Assembly: GCA_025529335.1 (NCBI GenBank)
Contig: JAMYHX010000028.1
Span: forward strand, 1 to 64,000
Source: Rhizopus sp. PT2906
Taxonomy: Eukaryota; Mucoromycota; Mucoromycetes; Mucorales; Rhizopodaceae
Direction of reading: 5' to 3'
Length of the DNA stretch: 64,000 bases
The translations under genes were made by a program, and so were the position numbers. Below the pieces are notes generated by a model. It had not been told where the DNA came from. It searched no databases and worked only from the letters and a program-made list of their open reading frames with translations. This document shows, piece after piece, positions 10,458 to 21,545 of this stretch (positions are counted from its first letter, which is position 1; each line of letters begins with the position of its first letter).

Positions 10458-13400
10458 ATGACAGCACCATCTATACTATGTAAAGTAAGGGCACTCTATG
10501 CCTTTGAGTCTGACGATCCATCTTCGCTAAGATTCAATGAAGGGGATTACATTAACGTATTCTATAAACTACCCTCTGGATGGTGGGACGGCTGGTAAAA
10601 AGTCAACCTTGTATACCCAAACAATCAATGAAAACCTTATTCGTGTTTAGGTGTAATGGACAGCGGGGATGGTTTCCTAGCAACTATGTTGAGGTGATTG
10701 AAGATTACTGCGACACAGATTTTGTATGCTACAACATTGCTTTTATTACTACATTATTTACTCTTCTTCGATTTAGAATAGCACGGCGTTGCATCAAGAT
10801 GAATTACTTCAAAAAGATTGTAATTATTACTCAAACAACCAACTACAACAATTCCCTGTCTATTATGAAGAAGGATCAGCTTCGACTATTGAGAGATCAA
10901 CTTCAGCAAATGATTTGACTGATATGCGACATAAAAGAGTAATAACAAAGGGCATTATTGTACACCGGCAATAATAACTTATTCACTTTACTATAGTGGT
11001 GCATGTCTTTACCAGCTTACAGCCCATGGCAACAACAGGAAATGACACAAGTAAAGAAACAAAATTATTCGATAATTTTCTCCTTTTGCATTAATTTTTT
11101 TTTATTCACAGCGGGAAAAATTATTAAACCGTCCGTTGTCATTAAGCATCGATTATAACGAATTGATATCTTATAAAAAGCTACTTGTTGACATCACTTT
11201 GGCCATCAACAACCTTGTGACAGCAGCCAGAAGCAGTCAAAGCTACAATATATATACAACACAAGTTGTCAATACAGTTCGCAACATGATGTTAGCGACG
11301 GGTACCGCCAGCAAAGAGTCGATCAATATCAAATCAGATAGTCTATTAAGATCACATCATAGACACTTGATGAGCATACTATCAAGACTAATATTCTCTG
11401 CTCAGACAGGGGAAGCCACAAGACTATTCATCGAGTCACAGGACCTGTTATCCACCGCCCGAAATTACGTCCATCTTTGCGAGAGTATGGGCATTGAGCT
11501 TCAACACATTGATCCAATACTGCTCTCTGACTGGAGTTACAGACGACAAAATTCAATTCAATCAAAATATCAGCTTGTCCCTGATTTGATTGATAATGTG
11601 ATTGCCTGTGGTAATGGCATGCAAGAATCGATGAAATCCTTTATAGCACACCTCGGTTGTTCCTCCGATACAAATTCACTTATTGTACTCTTATTTACTC
11701 ATTATCGTAATATTGTTAATCAAAATGGACAGTTTTTATCTATTATTGAAGATGTCGACTTTCAATATGTCGCCCATTCACCCCGCATGAAAGAACTCGC
11801 ATATTCTAAACAAAGACTGTACACTGCGCTTGGCACTCTTTTCATCAAGATACAGTCCATGACAGAAGATGGAGATGAATGCATAACTGAAAATATGAGG
11901 CAAACCGCCCATTCGATTATTGAGGCGATTCAAACAATCTGCAAAGTTATATCAGAGCTTTTGGCTGAGCAGAGCAACGTAACCCATATTGATGAAGGCA
12001 GCAGTAGTAATCAGGTCAAGACAAACGGAAACAACCTGATGCTTTTATCGGATACCTCAAGTCACAGTAGCAGTCGTAGCAGCTTAATTGAACCAGCATC
12101 GAGTGAACAAAAGCCGCATGCAGTAGATCTCTTTCATGATTATTCTTTAGATAATCAAATGTCGCTCCGCTCGTCTGACACGCTAAAGCACTTTAGTCTA
12201 GAAGATAAGGGAGCCTTAGACATCACGCCGCCCAACGAGGATGACGAGGAGCCGCCAGTATATAAAGCGAATGAACACGACAATGATAATAACATGACGT
12301 CTCGAAAGGTTTCGATCCTGACGGCAACTACGCAAAGCTCTAGGACAGCCACTGTCGAATCCGAGCCAGAATATCTTCGTTACGACTATGCACCAAGCGA
12401 AATTGTGTTTACTACAGACGGTAGTGTCAAAGGTGGCACACTCCGCGCTCTTGTTGAGCGTATGACTCTACACGATTACCTCGACATGAACTTCAACACT
12501 ACCTTTTTACTCACCTACCGCTCCTTTTGCACATCACGAGAATTCCTTGATCTACTCAAGGCACGTTACAACATTCAACCTCCCGACGGCCTGACACCTG
12601 AGGAGTACGAAGTGTGGGTCAATAAAAAGCAAAAACTTGTCAGACTCCGCGTCTTTAACGTTCTCAAGATATGGCTAGAACAATACTATTATGAAGATGA
12701 TTCAATCATTCTGGACCAGCTACTTGAATTTACCAATACAACTCTCAAGAATACACTCAGCTTTTCAGCCTTCCAGCTGGAAAAATTGATATCTAAGCGT
12801 AAAGAAGCCTGTACGACAAGTCTCAAAAAGCTGGTGATGACCCAATCGATCAACGTACCAGACCCGATACTGCCGCGTAATCTCAAAAAGTTCAAATTGC
12901 CCGATATTGATACAACAGAGATGGCACGTCAATTGACACTGATTGATTACAAGCTGTACAGTTCCATACGTCCTATTGAGTGCTTGGATAAGGCATGGTC
13001 TAAAGACCTTCAAGAGAATGGTGTACCGATTGCAGCCAACATACAAGCATCGATCCATTACTGCAATCAAATCACGACTTGGGTCTCTGATGAGATCCTT
13101 AGTCAGTCAGAAGTCAAAAAGCGCAGCATGCAAATCAAGTATTGGGTCAATGTCGCAGAGAAATGCCGACAGTTCAACAACTTTAATACCTGTATGGCCA
13201 TTTTATCCGCCTTTGATAACGGCGCCATCGGAAGGCTCAAGCGGACATGGGAATCCGTTGGGGCAAGGACGCATCATATCGTTGCACACATCCGCAAGCT
13301 GATGGGGGCCAATCGTAACTTTGTCCAATATCGTGCGCTCATCCACTCGGTCAATCCGCCCTGTATACCCTTCTTAGGCATATACCTTCAAGACTTGACC

Positions 13401-13725
13401 TTCATCGAGGATGGAAATCCAAACTTCTTGAAGGGATCTAACCTAATCAATTTTGCTAAGCGAGCTAAAACGGCTGAAGTGATACGAGAAATTCAGCAAT
13501 ATCAATCAATAGGATATCCATTTAAGCCAGTGGAGGAGATTCAGGGCTTTATTTGGGAAAACCTTCATAGTTCAAGAGATGAGGATCAACTGTACAATGA
13601 GAGTTTAAAGTTAGAACCAAAGTAAGTTCTTGTATAAATCGCTTGGATTAGTATTAATCCTGTTTCATAGGGAAAGAGGTGATGAAAAGATTACACGATT
13701 ATTACAAGAGTCAGGATTCTTATAA
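10458..13725 (+). CDS. CDC25: Ras guanine-nucleotide exchange factor, Cdc25 type (SH3 + RasGEF_N + RasGEF)
   Basis: Six exons: 10458-10594, 10651-10723, 10777-10938, 10997-11050, 11112-13621 and 13671-13725, 996 residues. The N-terminus is an SH3 domain (VRALYAFESDD ... GWWDGWCNGQRGWFPSNYVE). A helical middle and a Ser-rich linker follow. RasGEF_N starts near VKGGTLRALVERMTLHDYLD, and the catalytic domain includes SIRPIECLDKAW, NQITTWVSDEIL and PCIPFLGIYLQDL. The last small exon supplies EKITRLLQESGFL, the usual Cdc25 ending, which would be lost if the long frame were read to its TAA at 13625. It activates Ras at the plasma membrane in nutrient/cAMP or morphogenesis signalling. It is convergent with the next gene, with 7 bp between stop codons. 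Confidence 0.92.
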
Positions 13726-13732
13726 TAATTTA

Positions 13733-14815
13733 CTATATTTTATTATGAAACATCTTGTCTAAGAATGAAAATAAACCATACGAATCTTGATTATCTTGCT
13801 GTTGTTCGTCAGGTTGTCTTTGTTGTTGTTGTTGTTGTTGTCTTGACAAAGCAATCGATTTTAAATGATGATGACGATGTATAATTTGTCTTTGTTCAAG
13901 ATGAGGAATATAAGTCTGTTCTTGTTGCTGTGTTAATAGCAAACAGCGGGATAAGCTGAGCTTCATCGGGTCTTGATATCTTTTTATGCATTTATACTCT
14001 CTACCCACCAATTCTAATTCTTTGTTTAGTTTTTGCATATTCTTTGGGTGAAATGGACTCGTCTCATCCTCTATTTGCGCTTGTTGCCTTTGAAGCATCA
14101 GTTTTTGTTGTGTTCTTGACATACGTGTCATTTGAAGTGGTGAATTACTGATGATATTTTCATGGGAATTCGATCGTTTGGGCGGTGAATTACTTTCAGT
14201 GGAGGAAATAAACTGTGATTTAAGTAATTGCTTCTTGTTTATGCTGGGCTCATTACTATTGTTACTGTTATTATTTGTAGAATAGGAAGATATCTTGGGT
14301 ACAACAAGGTTATTGGCTACTGCATTAAATGTTTGTTCTACGGGTGCCGCAACTGCTGTATGACTTAGCGGTACTGGATTTTTGTTGTCAATTATTGCTG
14401 TTGTTGTTGGTTGAGGATTGTCTGTGCTGTTATTTATAGCTGTAAAATTCTCCAAAGTTGATTGTTTTATAGAAGCATTCGAAGACTTTCTTCTTGTTGT
14501 AAATCCGGTCAAAGCCTTTCTATCTGTAGATAACCTATGCAGCGATCTTTGTGATTGACTACGACGCATAACTGGTCTATTATTACTCTCATTATCTTCC
14601 ACTTCAGCCTCTGTATCTGTATGTGCAGCGTTATTGCTCACTCTGGCCATGGGTGCTAATTTGTTAACATGAACCCTTCCACTTGAACGTCTTTTGACAT
14701 GGTGACGAGTGTACTGCTTTTTATTGTGTTGCTTTTCTGTTGCTCCAGTAGTTGTTGTTGCCGTTGTTGTCGTTGATGGCTCTTCTTCTCCCATAACAAA
14801 CTTATTTTCCTTCAT
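13733..14815 (-). CDS. Disordered protein with Tco89-like motif
   Basis: Single exon, 360 residues, rich in Asn, Gln, Ser and Thr with a poly-Gln tract near the C-terminus. Around residues 230-285 it contains RMSRTQQKLMLQRQQ and, further on, VGREYKCIKRYQDPMKLSL. An RTQQKLxLQR motif followed by a REYxxxxRYxxP motif is what I remember of the fungal TORC1 subunit Tco89 domain, so a TORC1 role is possible. That is memory of a short motif rather than a full-domain match. The rest is low complexity with basic patches (RRSQSQRSLHRLSTD). Its 3' end nearly touches that of the RasGEF gene. Confidence 0.7.
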   Translation of the reverse strand: MKENKFVMGEEEPSTTTTATTTTGATEKQHNKKQYTRHHVKRRSSGRVHVNKLAPMARVSNNAAHTDTEAEVEDNESNNRPVMRRSQSQRSLHRLSTDRKALTGFTTRRKSSNASIKQSTLENFTAINNSTDNPQPTTTAIIDNKNPVPLSHTAVAAPVEQTFNAVANNLVVPKISSYSTNNNSNNSNEPSINKKQLLKSQFISSTESNSPPKRSNSHENIISNSPLQMTRMSRTQQKLMLQRQQAQIEDETSPFHPKNMQKLNKELELVGREYKCIKRYQDPMKLSLSRCLLLTQQQEQTYIPHLEQRQIIHRHHHLKSIALSRQQQQQQQRQPDEQQQDNQDSYGLFSFLDKMFHNKI

Positions 14816-15643
14816 TGACTATGAAATACAAATTTTTCGAAAAAAGAGATTCGTACATTTTATATTTTAAATTCCGAATTAAATGGGTCTGAGTTTATTC
14901 ATGCTGCCACTTTGACTTTAAAAGTTAAATTGCCACCGCAATGAAGTAATCTCTGCCGATTCTGTAGTCAAGGTTGACTTTCTTTATTACTTCTTTATAT
15001 ATTGAGGCATGCCACAGAGTATACCAACCGATTCGAGCATACTTTTTAGTACGCTAAAAACAATCAGGTGCATTGAGCTCATCTGAAAAGAAAATACGAG
15101 GGCATGATTGCCAACAACAGATAATTCTGAGGAAAAGCATTTTACCTTGACAGAACCTATCTATTTGCAATTATGGCGGATGGTTTATGTTTCTTTGATA
15201 GTGTGACACCGTTGGAAGGTCCAGAGGAGATTGTTGTCACCCCCTTAGACCGATTGTTCTCTAAAACCGATGATACCAACACCAAAGATTGAGCGTTTGT
15301 GGAAAAATTCGAAAAGGAAAGCGCAGGATGAATGAATTGGTTGGTATGCTTTGATGCTGGACGAGCTTGTGGCCGCTTTGCAAAAGCATTTCAGCTGCAG
15401 CAGCTTGAAAGTGAGCTAACCACAAAAACAAAACCAGCACCCTCATCAAACAAAGACATTTTGTGGTCAATACATATGCCCTTTTCTAGGTCCCTATCAT
15501 CTATCCGGACACTCTATACTCATGTATATAAATAAGATAGGGCTGTCGCCTTGTGTTTCCTCAAATTATGTCTCAGAAAAAAAAAAAAAAAGAGAGATCC
15601 ATATCCTGTGTGATTTTTTTTTAAAAAAAAAACTAGTTTTTTC
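14816..15643. other. Intergenic or decayed gene region
   Basis: Between the Tco89-like and methyltransferase genes. From ATG at 15173 one plus-strand frame reads MADGLCFFDSVTPLEGPEEI and continues in the same frame to about 15535, interrupted by two TGA codons. No intron pair that removes both stops was found. It could be a decayed gene or an unrecognised spliced one. The remainder holds no feature I can support. Confidence 0.45.
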
Positions 15644-16543
15644 ATGTCAAGTAAAAGGGATTTTGAAATTGGCAATTTACCTGAAGGATTGAACGTCTGC
15701 ATTTCAGAAGGGGCGCCGAAGCATTTGAACACATATTCCTTGGGATTAAAACAAGATATAGACAGGTTTGGCCTTGCAGGTAAAATATGGCAAAGGTAAG
15801 AAAAACAAGAGAAGAAAGAAGCAAAGTGTTGACAGACATGTAGTGCTTATACACTACAAGCACTATTTTCTCTTGATACCCGATCAGCTCTAGAGCCATC
15901 TCATCCTATCCCAGAAATCTATTACTCAACTTGTACAGAGCCAGCGCCTAAAGAAACCTATAGAATACTAGAACTAGGGGCAGGAACAGGTTATGTAGGT
16001 ATTGCGTTAGCCAAACAACTAAGACGGCCATGTCAAGTGTATATTACAGACTTGGAACAAGTTGTTCCTTTAATACAAGAGAACGTCAACATGCACTATC
16101 GCCCTACAGAGAACGCGGCAGAGGTGATCGTAGAGAGGCTACATTGGGGAAACAGACAGGATAGTGAGAGATTATTGGCATTGGCTGGTGGTCATTTTGA
16201 TCTTGTCGTCATTAGCGATTGTGTGTACTTTCCAGAGTTATTCGAATTACTGCTTTCTACCGTTTTGGATGTATGCGACATGTCAACCAAGGTTGTCATT
16301 GGATACAAGTGTCGTTCGCTTGAGAAAGAGATAGGCTTTTGGCAAGACTATTTTGGAAGATATTTCGAATATGAGCCAGTTAGAAAAATAGACACTGACG
16401 ACGAAGGCAGTAAAGAAGTGGGTGATTTCTTGGGAGCAGAAGAGCAACTATTCGTATTTATTGCAACCAAAAGGAGAGAAAATGAGGTTAAGATGGCAGA
16501 CGATACGTTTACCACACTGTTATTTTGTTCAATGGGATTATGA
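15644..16543 (+). CDS. METTL21-like protein lysine methyltransferase
   Basis: Two exons, 15644-15795 and 15844-16543, 283 residues. The first exon ends GKIWQ and the second starts SAYTLQALF. Joined, they give the GxxxWxSAxxLxxxL block that precedes the SAM fold in METTL21/Efm proteins. Motif I is ILELGAGTGYVGIALAKQ and the acidic loop is VYITDLEQV. The motif near FDLVVISDCVYFPELF is the family's post-motif DCVY. These seven-beta-strand enzymes methylate lysines on elongation factors or chaperones in the cytosol. The exact target is not predictable here. The acceptor at 15843 was preferred over the nearby AG at 15860 because only it keeps the frame. Confidence 0.85.
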
Positions 16544-16709
16544 ATAAATGTCTCAAGATATGATACATATTGTATAGCTTTATTCTTTAAAAACTCCATT
16601 TTCTTCATCGTTCTTGATTCTTTCTGCAACAGCATAATCGTCCTTGAAGGCCCATACTTGTCCTTTGGAAAATAACTAGTCAAAAATTGGTTATTTTCTA
16701 TTCAATAGG

Positions 16710-18467
16710 CTATCTTTTCTTTTTTCTTACTGCATCAATTTCTTCAAGTGACCTTCCTCGTGTTTCTGGTAAGAACATATAGGCAAATACACCCATAACA
16801 ACGGCCATAGCGCCAAAAAAGAAATAGGTGCCGTATGTGATATTGGTCATCATGATGGGCGTCACTTTAGCCAGTGTGGCATTCATGGCCCAGTTAAATG
16901 CAGTCGTGATAGAGAGAGAAATGGCACGAAGTCGTGTAGGGTATATTTCTGAGCAGACAATCCAGACGATAGGACCCCAAGAGCATTCGTAACTATCAAA
17001 TTGTTAATTATGATATTTCATTGCAGAATGAACAATTACCCTATAGCAAAGATATAGATGCAAACCATTGCAATATAGCCCTTTGCGCCAACAACAGCAC
17101 CTGGAACACCCAGGTGACCGTTATTGTCTCTTTCGAGACCAAGAATCATGCCACCAAGGACAAAGAAAGAGACCATCATGATGACAGAACCCATCATGAG
17201 TGTATGTCTACGTCCAAGTCGGGTATCAACAAAGAAGAAGGTGACAAACACAAAGGCTACTTTTACAGCACCATAGACACCTGTAGCTAAAATTTCAGTT
17301 TCATTGCTATCGAGACCAATTGATTTGAAGATATCAGGCCCGTAATAGTTCTAAAGAAGAAGAAGAAGAAGTTAGTCTTCTTTTTTCTATTTATAAATCG
17401 TCTACTACTTACAATCGCGTTACTGCCTGTCCATTGCTGGAATATTTGAAGCATGATACCAATAAATAATCGATGGAGATTTTCGCGTTGAAACAGCTCA
17501 GTCCATTTGCCTGATTTTGCTTGTCTGTCTAGTTCAGCTGCATCTTCAATTTCTTTTAATTCTTGTAGGATCTCGGGATGATCGGCAGGTAAATCACGTA
17601 ATCTGCATAAATTCTTTAATACATCATCTGTACGTCCATGCTGGGCGAGCCATCTGAGTGATTCGGGTAAGAAGACCATACCGATACAAAGAATGCCTCC
17701 TGGAGCAATTTGTATACCAAGTGGTACTCTCCACTGTGTATTGCTTACAGGGATATGGCGCAGGCATCCATAGTCAACCCTAGAAAGCAGACAGAGTGTT
17801 TAGAATTTTTTTTTTTTTCATTATATTCAATTTCTTACCAGTAAGACAACATGATACCAATGACAATAAGGAATTGCCATAGAGTACCTAATCTACCTCT
17901 TAGTTTACGAGGCGCGATCTCTGCAACATACATTGGAACAAGCATAGAGCATGCACCAATACCCACTTTTATATAAAATGGGATGTTAGAAATGATTATA
18001 TTTAGTTGCGATTAACTTACTGCCACCAAAGAAACGACCAGCTAACATGGTTGCAAGGTTTTGTGCTGCCACTTGTAGAATAGAACCAATGATGAACACG
18101 AACGAACTCAGTACAATGGTCCATCGACGTCCGAGAGGATCTAGATTTTTATTTAGCATATAGATAATGTAAATAGAATGAAGCTCATTACCAGCAAGAA
18201 AGTTAACTAATAGTGCTCCAGCACAACAGCCAGCTTGTAATAAGGATACAATATTTCCTTTCATTGTAGCTACTGTCGCTGGATCACCTTGCATCCCAAA
18301 ATAGGTTGGAAATGTTGGCATGGCTAGCACACCCGAGATGACACCTTGGATTATATAATTAGCAATTATGATGATTTTCTATTAAAGTCAATATTACCGA
18401 TATCATAACCAAATAAGAAACCGCCAATACAGGAAATAGTTGTGGCAATCAATGACAAGTGTTTCAT
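16710..18467 (-). CDS. MFS sugar transporter (hexose/polyol type)
   Basis: Seven exons on the minus strand: 18398-18467, 18192-18344, 18021-18140, 17839-17965, 17413-17779, 17040-17350 and 16710-16992, giving 476 residues. The start reads MKHLSLIATTISCIGGFLFG. Sugar-porter signatures follow in order: DPLGRRWTI, PESLRWLAQHGR, QQWTGSNAINYYGPDIF, DTRLGRRHTLM and PETRGRSLEEID. Twelve membrane segments are expected at the plasma membrane, with a short basic tail (AVRKKKR). It is head-to-head with cyanase across 1.2 kb. Substrate unknown. Length is slightly short but all landmarks are present. Confidence 0.9.
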
Positions 18468-19687
18468 TTAAAAAAGGTATTAAAATGTACAAAATAGGTA
18501 GAGATGATGTTTATATAATATATTCTTTGCTTCCCTCCTTCTCCTTTCTTTCCAAAAGAGATTGAAATGAGGGGGTTATTTATAGTTGATTTGCTTGTAT
18601 TGCATAAATTCAAGTCATATGAATCCGTACAATTCGTAATTTATTCAACGAAAAAATCTCCTGAACATCAAATAATCCTCCGGAGTGACCCTCAATCTGT
18701 CCCCATTAGATATTTACTTTAATACAAGCACATCCTTAACACTTGTCCCTTTACTCTTTAGTCTCATCCCACAGCTTTATTCACTTGATCTTTTCTTTAT
18801 GTTTGCTTCCTTTTTTCTTTTTAAAATGTGACACCTTACCCCATAATGTTCACTTTCCTATTTTTATTGCTTGTAAGACGACAAGTAGATATTACCTTTG
18901 GTTTTCCCACAGCAATCGAATGATGAGAAATCGGAATCATGACAACTTTATTTTACTCTTTTTTCTTCTTCTTCTTCTTCATTATTTGAATACTAAAGTC
19001 TTTGTTATTTTAAATCATTTAAATAACAACTACATCTTTTATTCTGTTTTCTCTTGTTTATTTTCTTCAATTGCATTATGTATAAATCACAAATCAATGT
19101 ACCACTTGACCTGTTACTACCCCAGGTTTTCCCGCCATCTGGTTTCCTGAAATGGTGATTCGAACAAGCAAGATAATATCATTGATGAAAAAGCTACTTT
19201 TTTATCCAATAAGGTTATCTACAATAACATGTCCTGATTGTATTCTCATCTAGTGCAATGTGTCTACTTGTAATAAATTAAGTTGACTATATAAAGCTTT
19301 TTTCTTATTTGAACCTAATTGAATACCCTTTTTTTCTTCTTCTTACACAGTCTTTATTTTCATTGCTTTACTCTGCCCCTAAAGAGAGAGATTGATATTT
19401 TATAGTCGCATGAATCTTCTTTAAAAGGAAACTACGTCTTCCTGAATGGATCTACTCTATTCATACATTGTTGAGAGAGCAAAAACTTGTTTATATGATT
19501 ATTTGAATTCTTTATAAATCAAATCACGTCTGTATTCTGCTAGGATGAATAGCAATAGAATAATCCCCTCTTCAAAGGGTGTGATCGTGTTAAAGCTGGT
19601 GTTCAAAGTGCGGTGCTTAAAATTACTTTTAAGCAGAAGGCGACGCCTAGTCTTCCTTTTTTCCTTTTCTCACTGCATATTTTTACG
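18468..19687. promoter_or_regulatory. Divergent intergenic region between sugar transporter and cyanase
   Basis: 1.2 kb with pyrimidine-rich stretches, no coding frame that I can support, and one clear palindrome near its right end (19614-19635). A plus frame at 18743-19150 is T-rich and has no domain. The region should hold both promoters. Confidence 0.55.
19614..19635. promoter_or_regulatory. Perfect inverted repeat upstream of cyanase
   Basis: TGCTTAAAA, four bases TTAC, then TTTTAAGCA: two perfect 9-bp arms. The centre lies about 63 bp before the cyanase ATG, so it could be an operator-like factor site or a leader hairpin. Function not shown. Confidence 0.5.
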
Positions 19688-20470
19688 ATGAACGTAAGTC
19701 AAGGTTATCTAAAGAAGCTTATGTTAATATTTACACTATTCCAATTTAGAGCCAACTAAATCTTAATCCCCTTCAACAAAGAATGTTTGAAGCAAAATCC
19801 GCTCGAAAATTATCGTAAGAGAAAAGAAATAGGACACGTAATAATAAGGGTATAAATCCTGTAATAGGTTTAAGGATATAGGCGATGCCATAGGATGCGA
19901 TGAAGTATATGTAGCAGCTATATTTTATGGACAGGTAGTTATTATCATCTAATGTCCATGACCTGTACTAATCCTGTCAGTATGGATAGGCTAAACCTAC
20001 CGACGAACAAATCGAAAATCTCTCGGTTGTGTTAAACATACCGACACAACATATACAAGAAATACTTGGAGGTCATTACTATCCAACACGAGGAGGGTAA
20101 GTAAAATAATGTATTGAATCAAATTGTGGGTATTCATCAAACGGTAGTTTAATGTCAATTCCTCCAAGTGATCCTACTCTGTACAGATTATTTGAAATGA
20201 TACAAGTTTATGGATATCCCATCAAGGCTATTATTCATGAAAAGGTATATATGTTCTCTAATGACGCGTTCAATCATATTCATGCTGTTTTAGTTTGGTG
20301 ATGGTATCATGTCGGCTATTGATTTCACAGCTCACGTGGATAAGGTACAGTAGGGCATTTATATTTTTACGGACAAAAAGAACTGATTGATATTCTAGGT
20401 GGAAGATCCTAACGGAGACCGTGTAAAGATCACTCTTGATGGCAAGTTTTTACCATATAAGCGTTGGTAG
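19688..20470 (+). CDS. CYN1: Cyanate hydratase (cyanase)
   Basis: Seven small exons: 19688-19693, 19750-19814, 19868-19934, 19990-20096, 20148-20244, 20294-20344 and 20399-20470, 154 residues. Each frame alone is under 60 codons. The enzyme converts cyanate plus bicarbonate to ammonia and CO2. The N-terminal helical part reads LSFKDIGDAIGCDEVYVAAI. The C-terminal catalytic part has PTLYRLFEMIQVYG with the Arg and Glu, and GIMSAIDF with the Ser of the known Arg/Glu/Ser triad. It ends DGKFLPYKRW, the usual cyanase terminus. The first exon encodes only Met-Asn (6 nt). The gene appears intact. Confidence 0.93.
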
Positions 20471-20746
20471 CCAAGGACATGAAATGCATTTCAAATAAAG
20501 ATATACATATTACCCACTCTTGAACTTAATTTGTCGCTGATAAGTGATCAAGTAGCTCTCTTGTAAAGTATAGCGATAAGATGTATTATCTTGACAAATG
20601 CTCTTGATATGTAACAAGCCCTATCAAACAAAGACACGATCATCCTGTGAGCGAGAAAGACGTGTAAAGAGAGTCTTAATTCCGCCAATAAATTTCTTTA
20701 TCCTCTTTTTTTTTCTCTTTTCCTTTCATCTCTCTTTTAAGCATAA

Positions 20747-21493
20747 ATGTCAGAAGTTGTCCCAAAAGGTTTAAAAGTGATAAAAGAAACGATATGAACT
20801 GATTTTACTAAAGTACATTTAATAAAGTCGAATTACCTCCAGTGGAGCTTACAAACAAATATGATGCCACTCAGATTAAGAATGCCGTTGATGACGAGAT
20901 TGCCAGAGTAAGCAGATTATCCTCGTTTATTCTTTGTTTTGCTAACGCGTGTATATATTTCAAAGTATTATACAAAAGAACAAGACTTTGTGCAATCACA
21001 TACCCATACAGACATCAGACTTTTATTAGGTTATGTATCTTGTTTTATTGCCGGAGGCGCTTTTTATTATGAGTACAAGACAAGCTTCCGTGAAGCTATT
21101 CCTGTCACGATGTTTAGCGTTATTTCCTTTTGGATCCTTCAGGCTTTGGCTGCAGTTTATCAATATACTATTGAAAAAGATGAGATCTTTATGGGTAGTC
21201 AATATAGCCATGGAAGAGTACGTAAAAAAAAAACATGATCAGTAGTGTAATTACTTATAAAAGAATAGGAAGTAGCTACTTTGAAAGTATCAGGAAAATT
21301 AGAAAAGTATAATCCCAAGTATTCACTAAAAATTACCTATGTCGACAAGACCACCACTAAGAAAACCACACTCAAGGTTGAACCTAATACTACAGAATGG
21401 TTCACTACTAAAGGAATTTTATCATACGAGGCTATTGACAATGATCTCAAAAAGTATGTTGATACACTCAAACAACAATTACATCAAGAATAA
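20747..21493 (+). CDS. SPC2: Signal peptidase complex subunit 2
   Basis: Four exons: 20747-20768, 20828-20907, 20966-21217 and 21269-21493, 192 residues. The product has an N-terminal cytosolic segment (KYDATQIKNAVDDEIARYYT), two membrane helices (LLLGYVSCFIAGGAFYYEY and VISFWILQALAAVYQYTI) and a C-terminal domain rich in Thr/Lys. This layout is that of Spc2/SPCS2 (25 kDa subunit), an accessory subunit of the ER complex that removes signal peptides. The third exon boundary was set at 20966 to give the phase-0 join EIAR-YYTKEQ. Confidence 0.88.
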
Positions 21494-21545
21494 ACACATG
21501 TCTTTTTATTCTCAATAAACAAACTCCATTCGATAAAGTATATAT

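Noticed and set aside
13622..13670. Reading the RasGEF frame straight to TAA at 13625.
   Set aside because: A GT-AG intron at this point joins to a last exon with the conserved EKITRLLQESGFL ending, so the shorter end is an artefact.
18743..19150. 135-codon frame in the divergent promoter region.
   Set aside because: T-rich, low-complexity, hydrophobic by composition only. It overlaps the expected promoters and has no recognised family.
19120..19170. GTTCGAATC-like B-box on the minus strand, considered for a tRNA.
   Set aside because: No A box at the right distance and no cloverleaf stems could be formed by eye.
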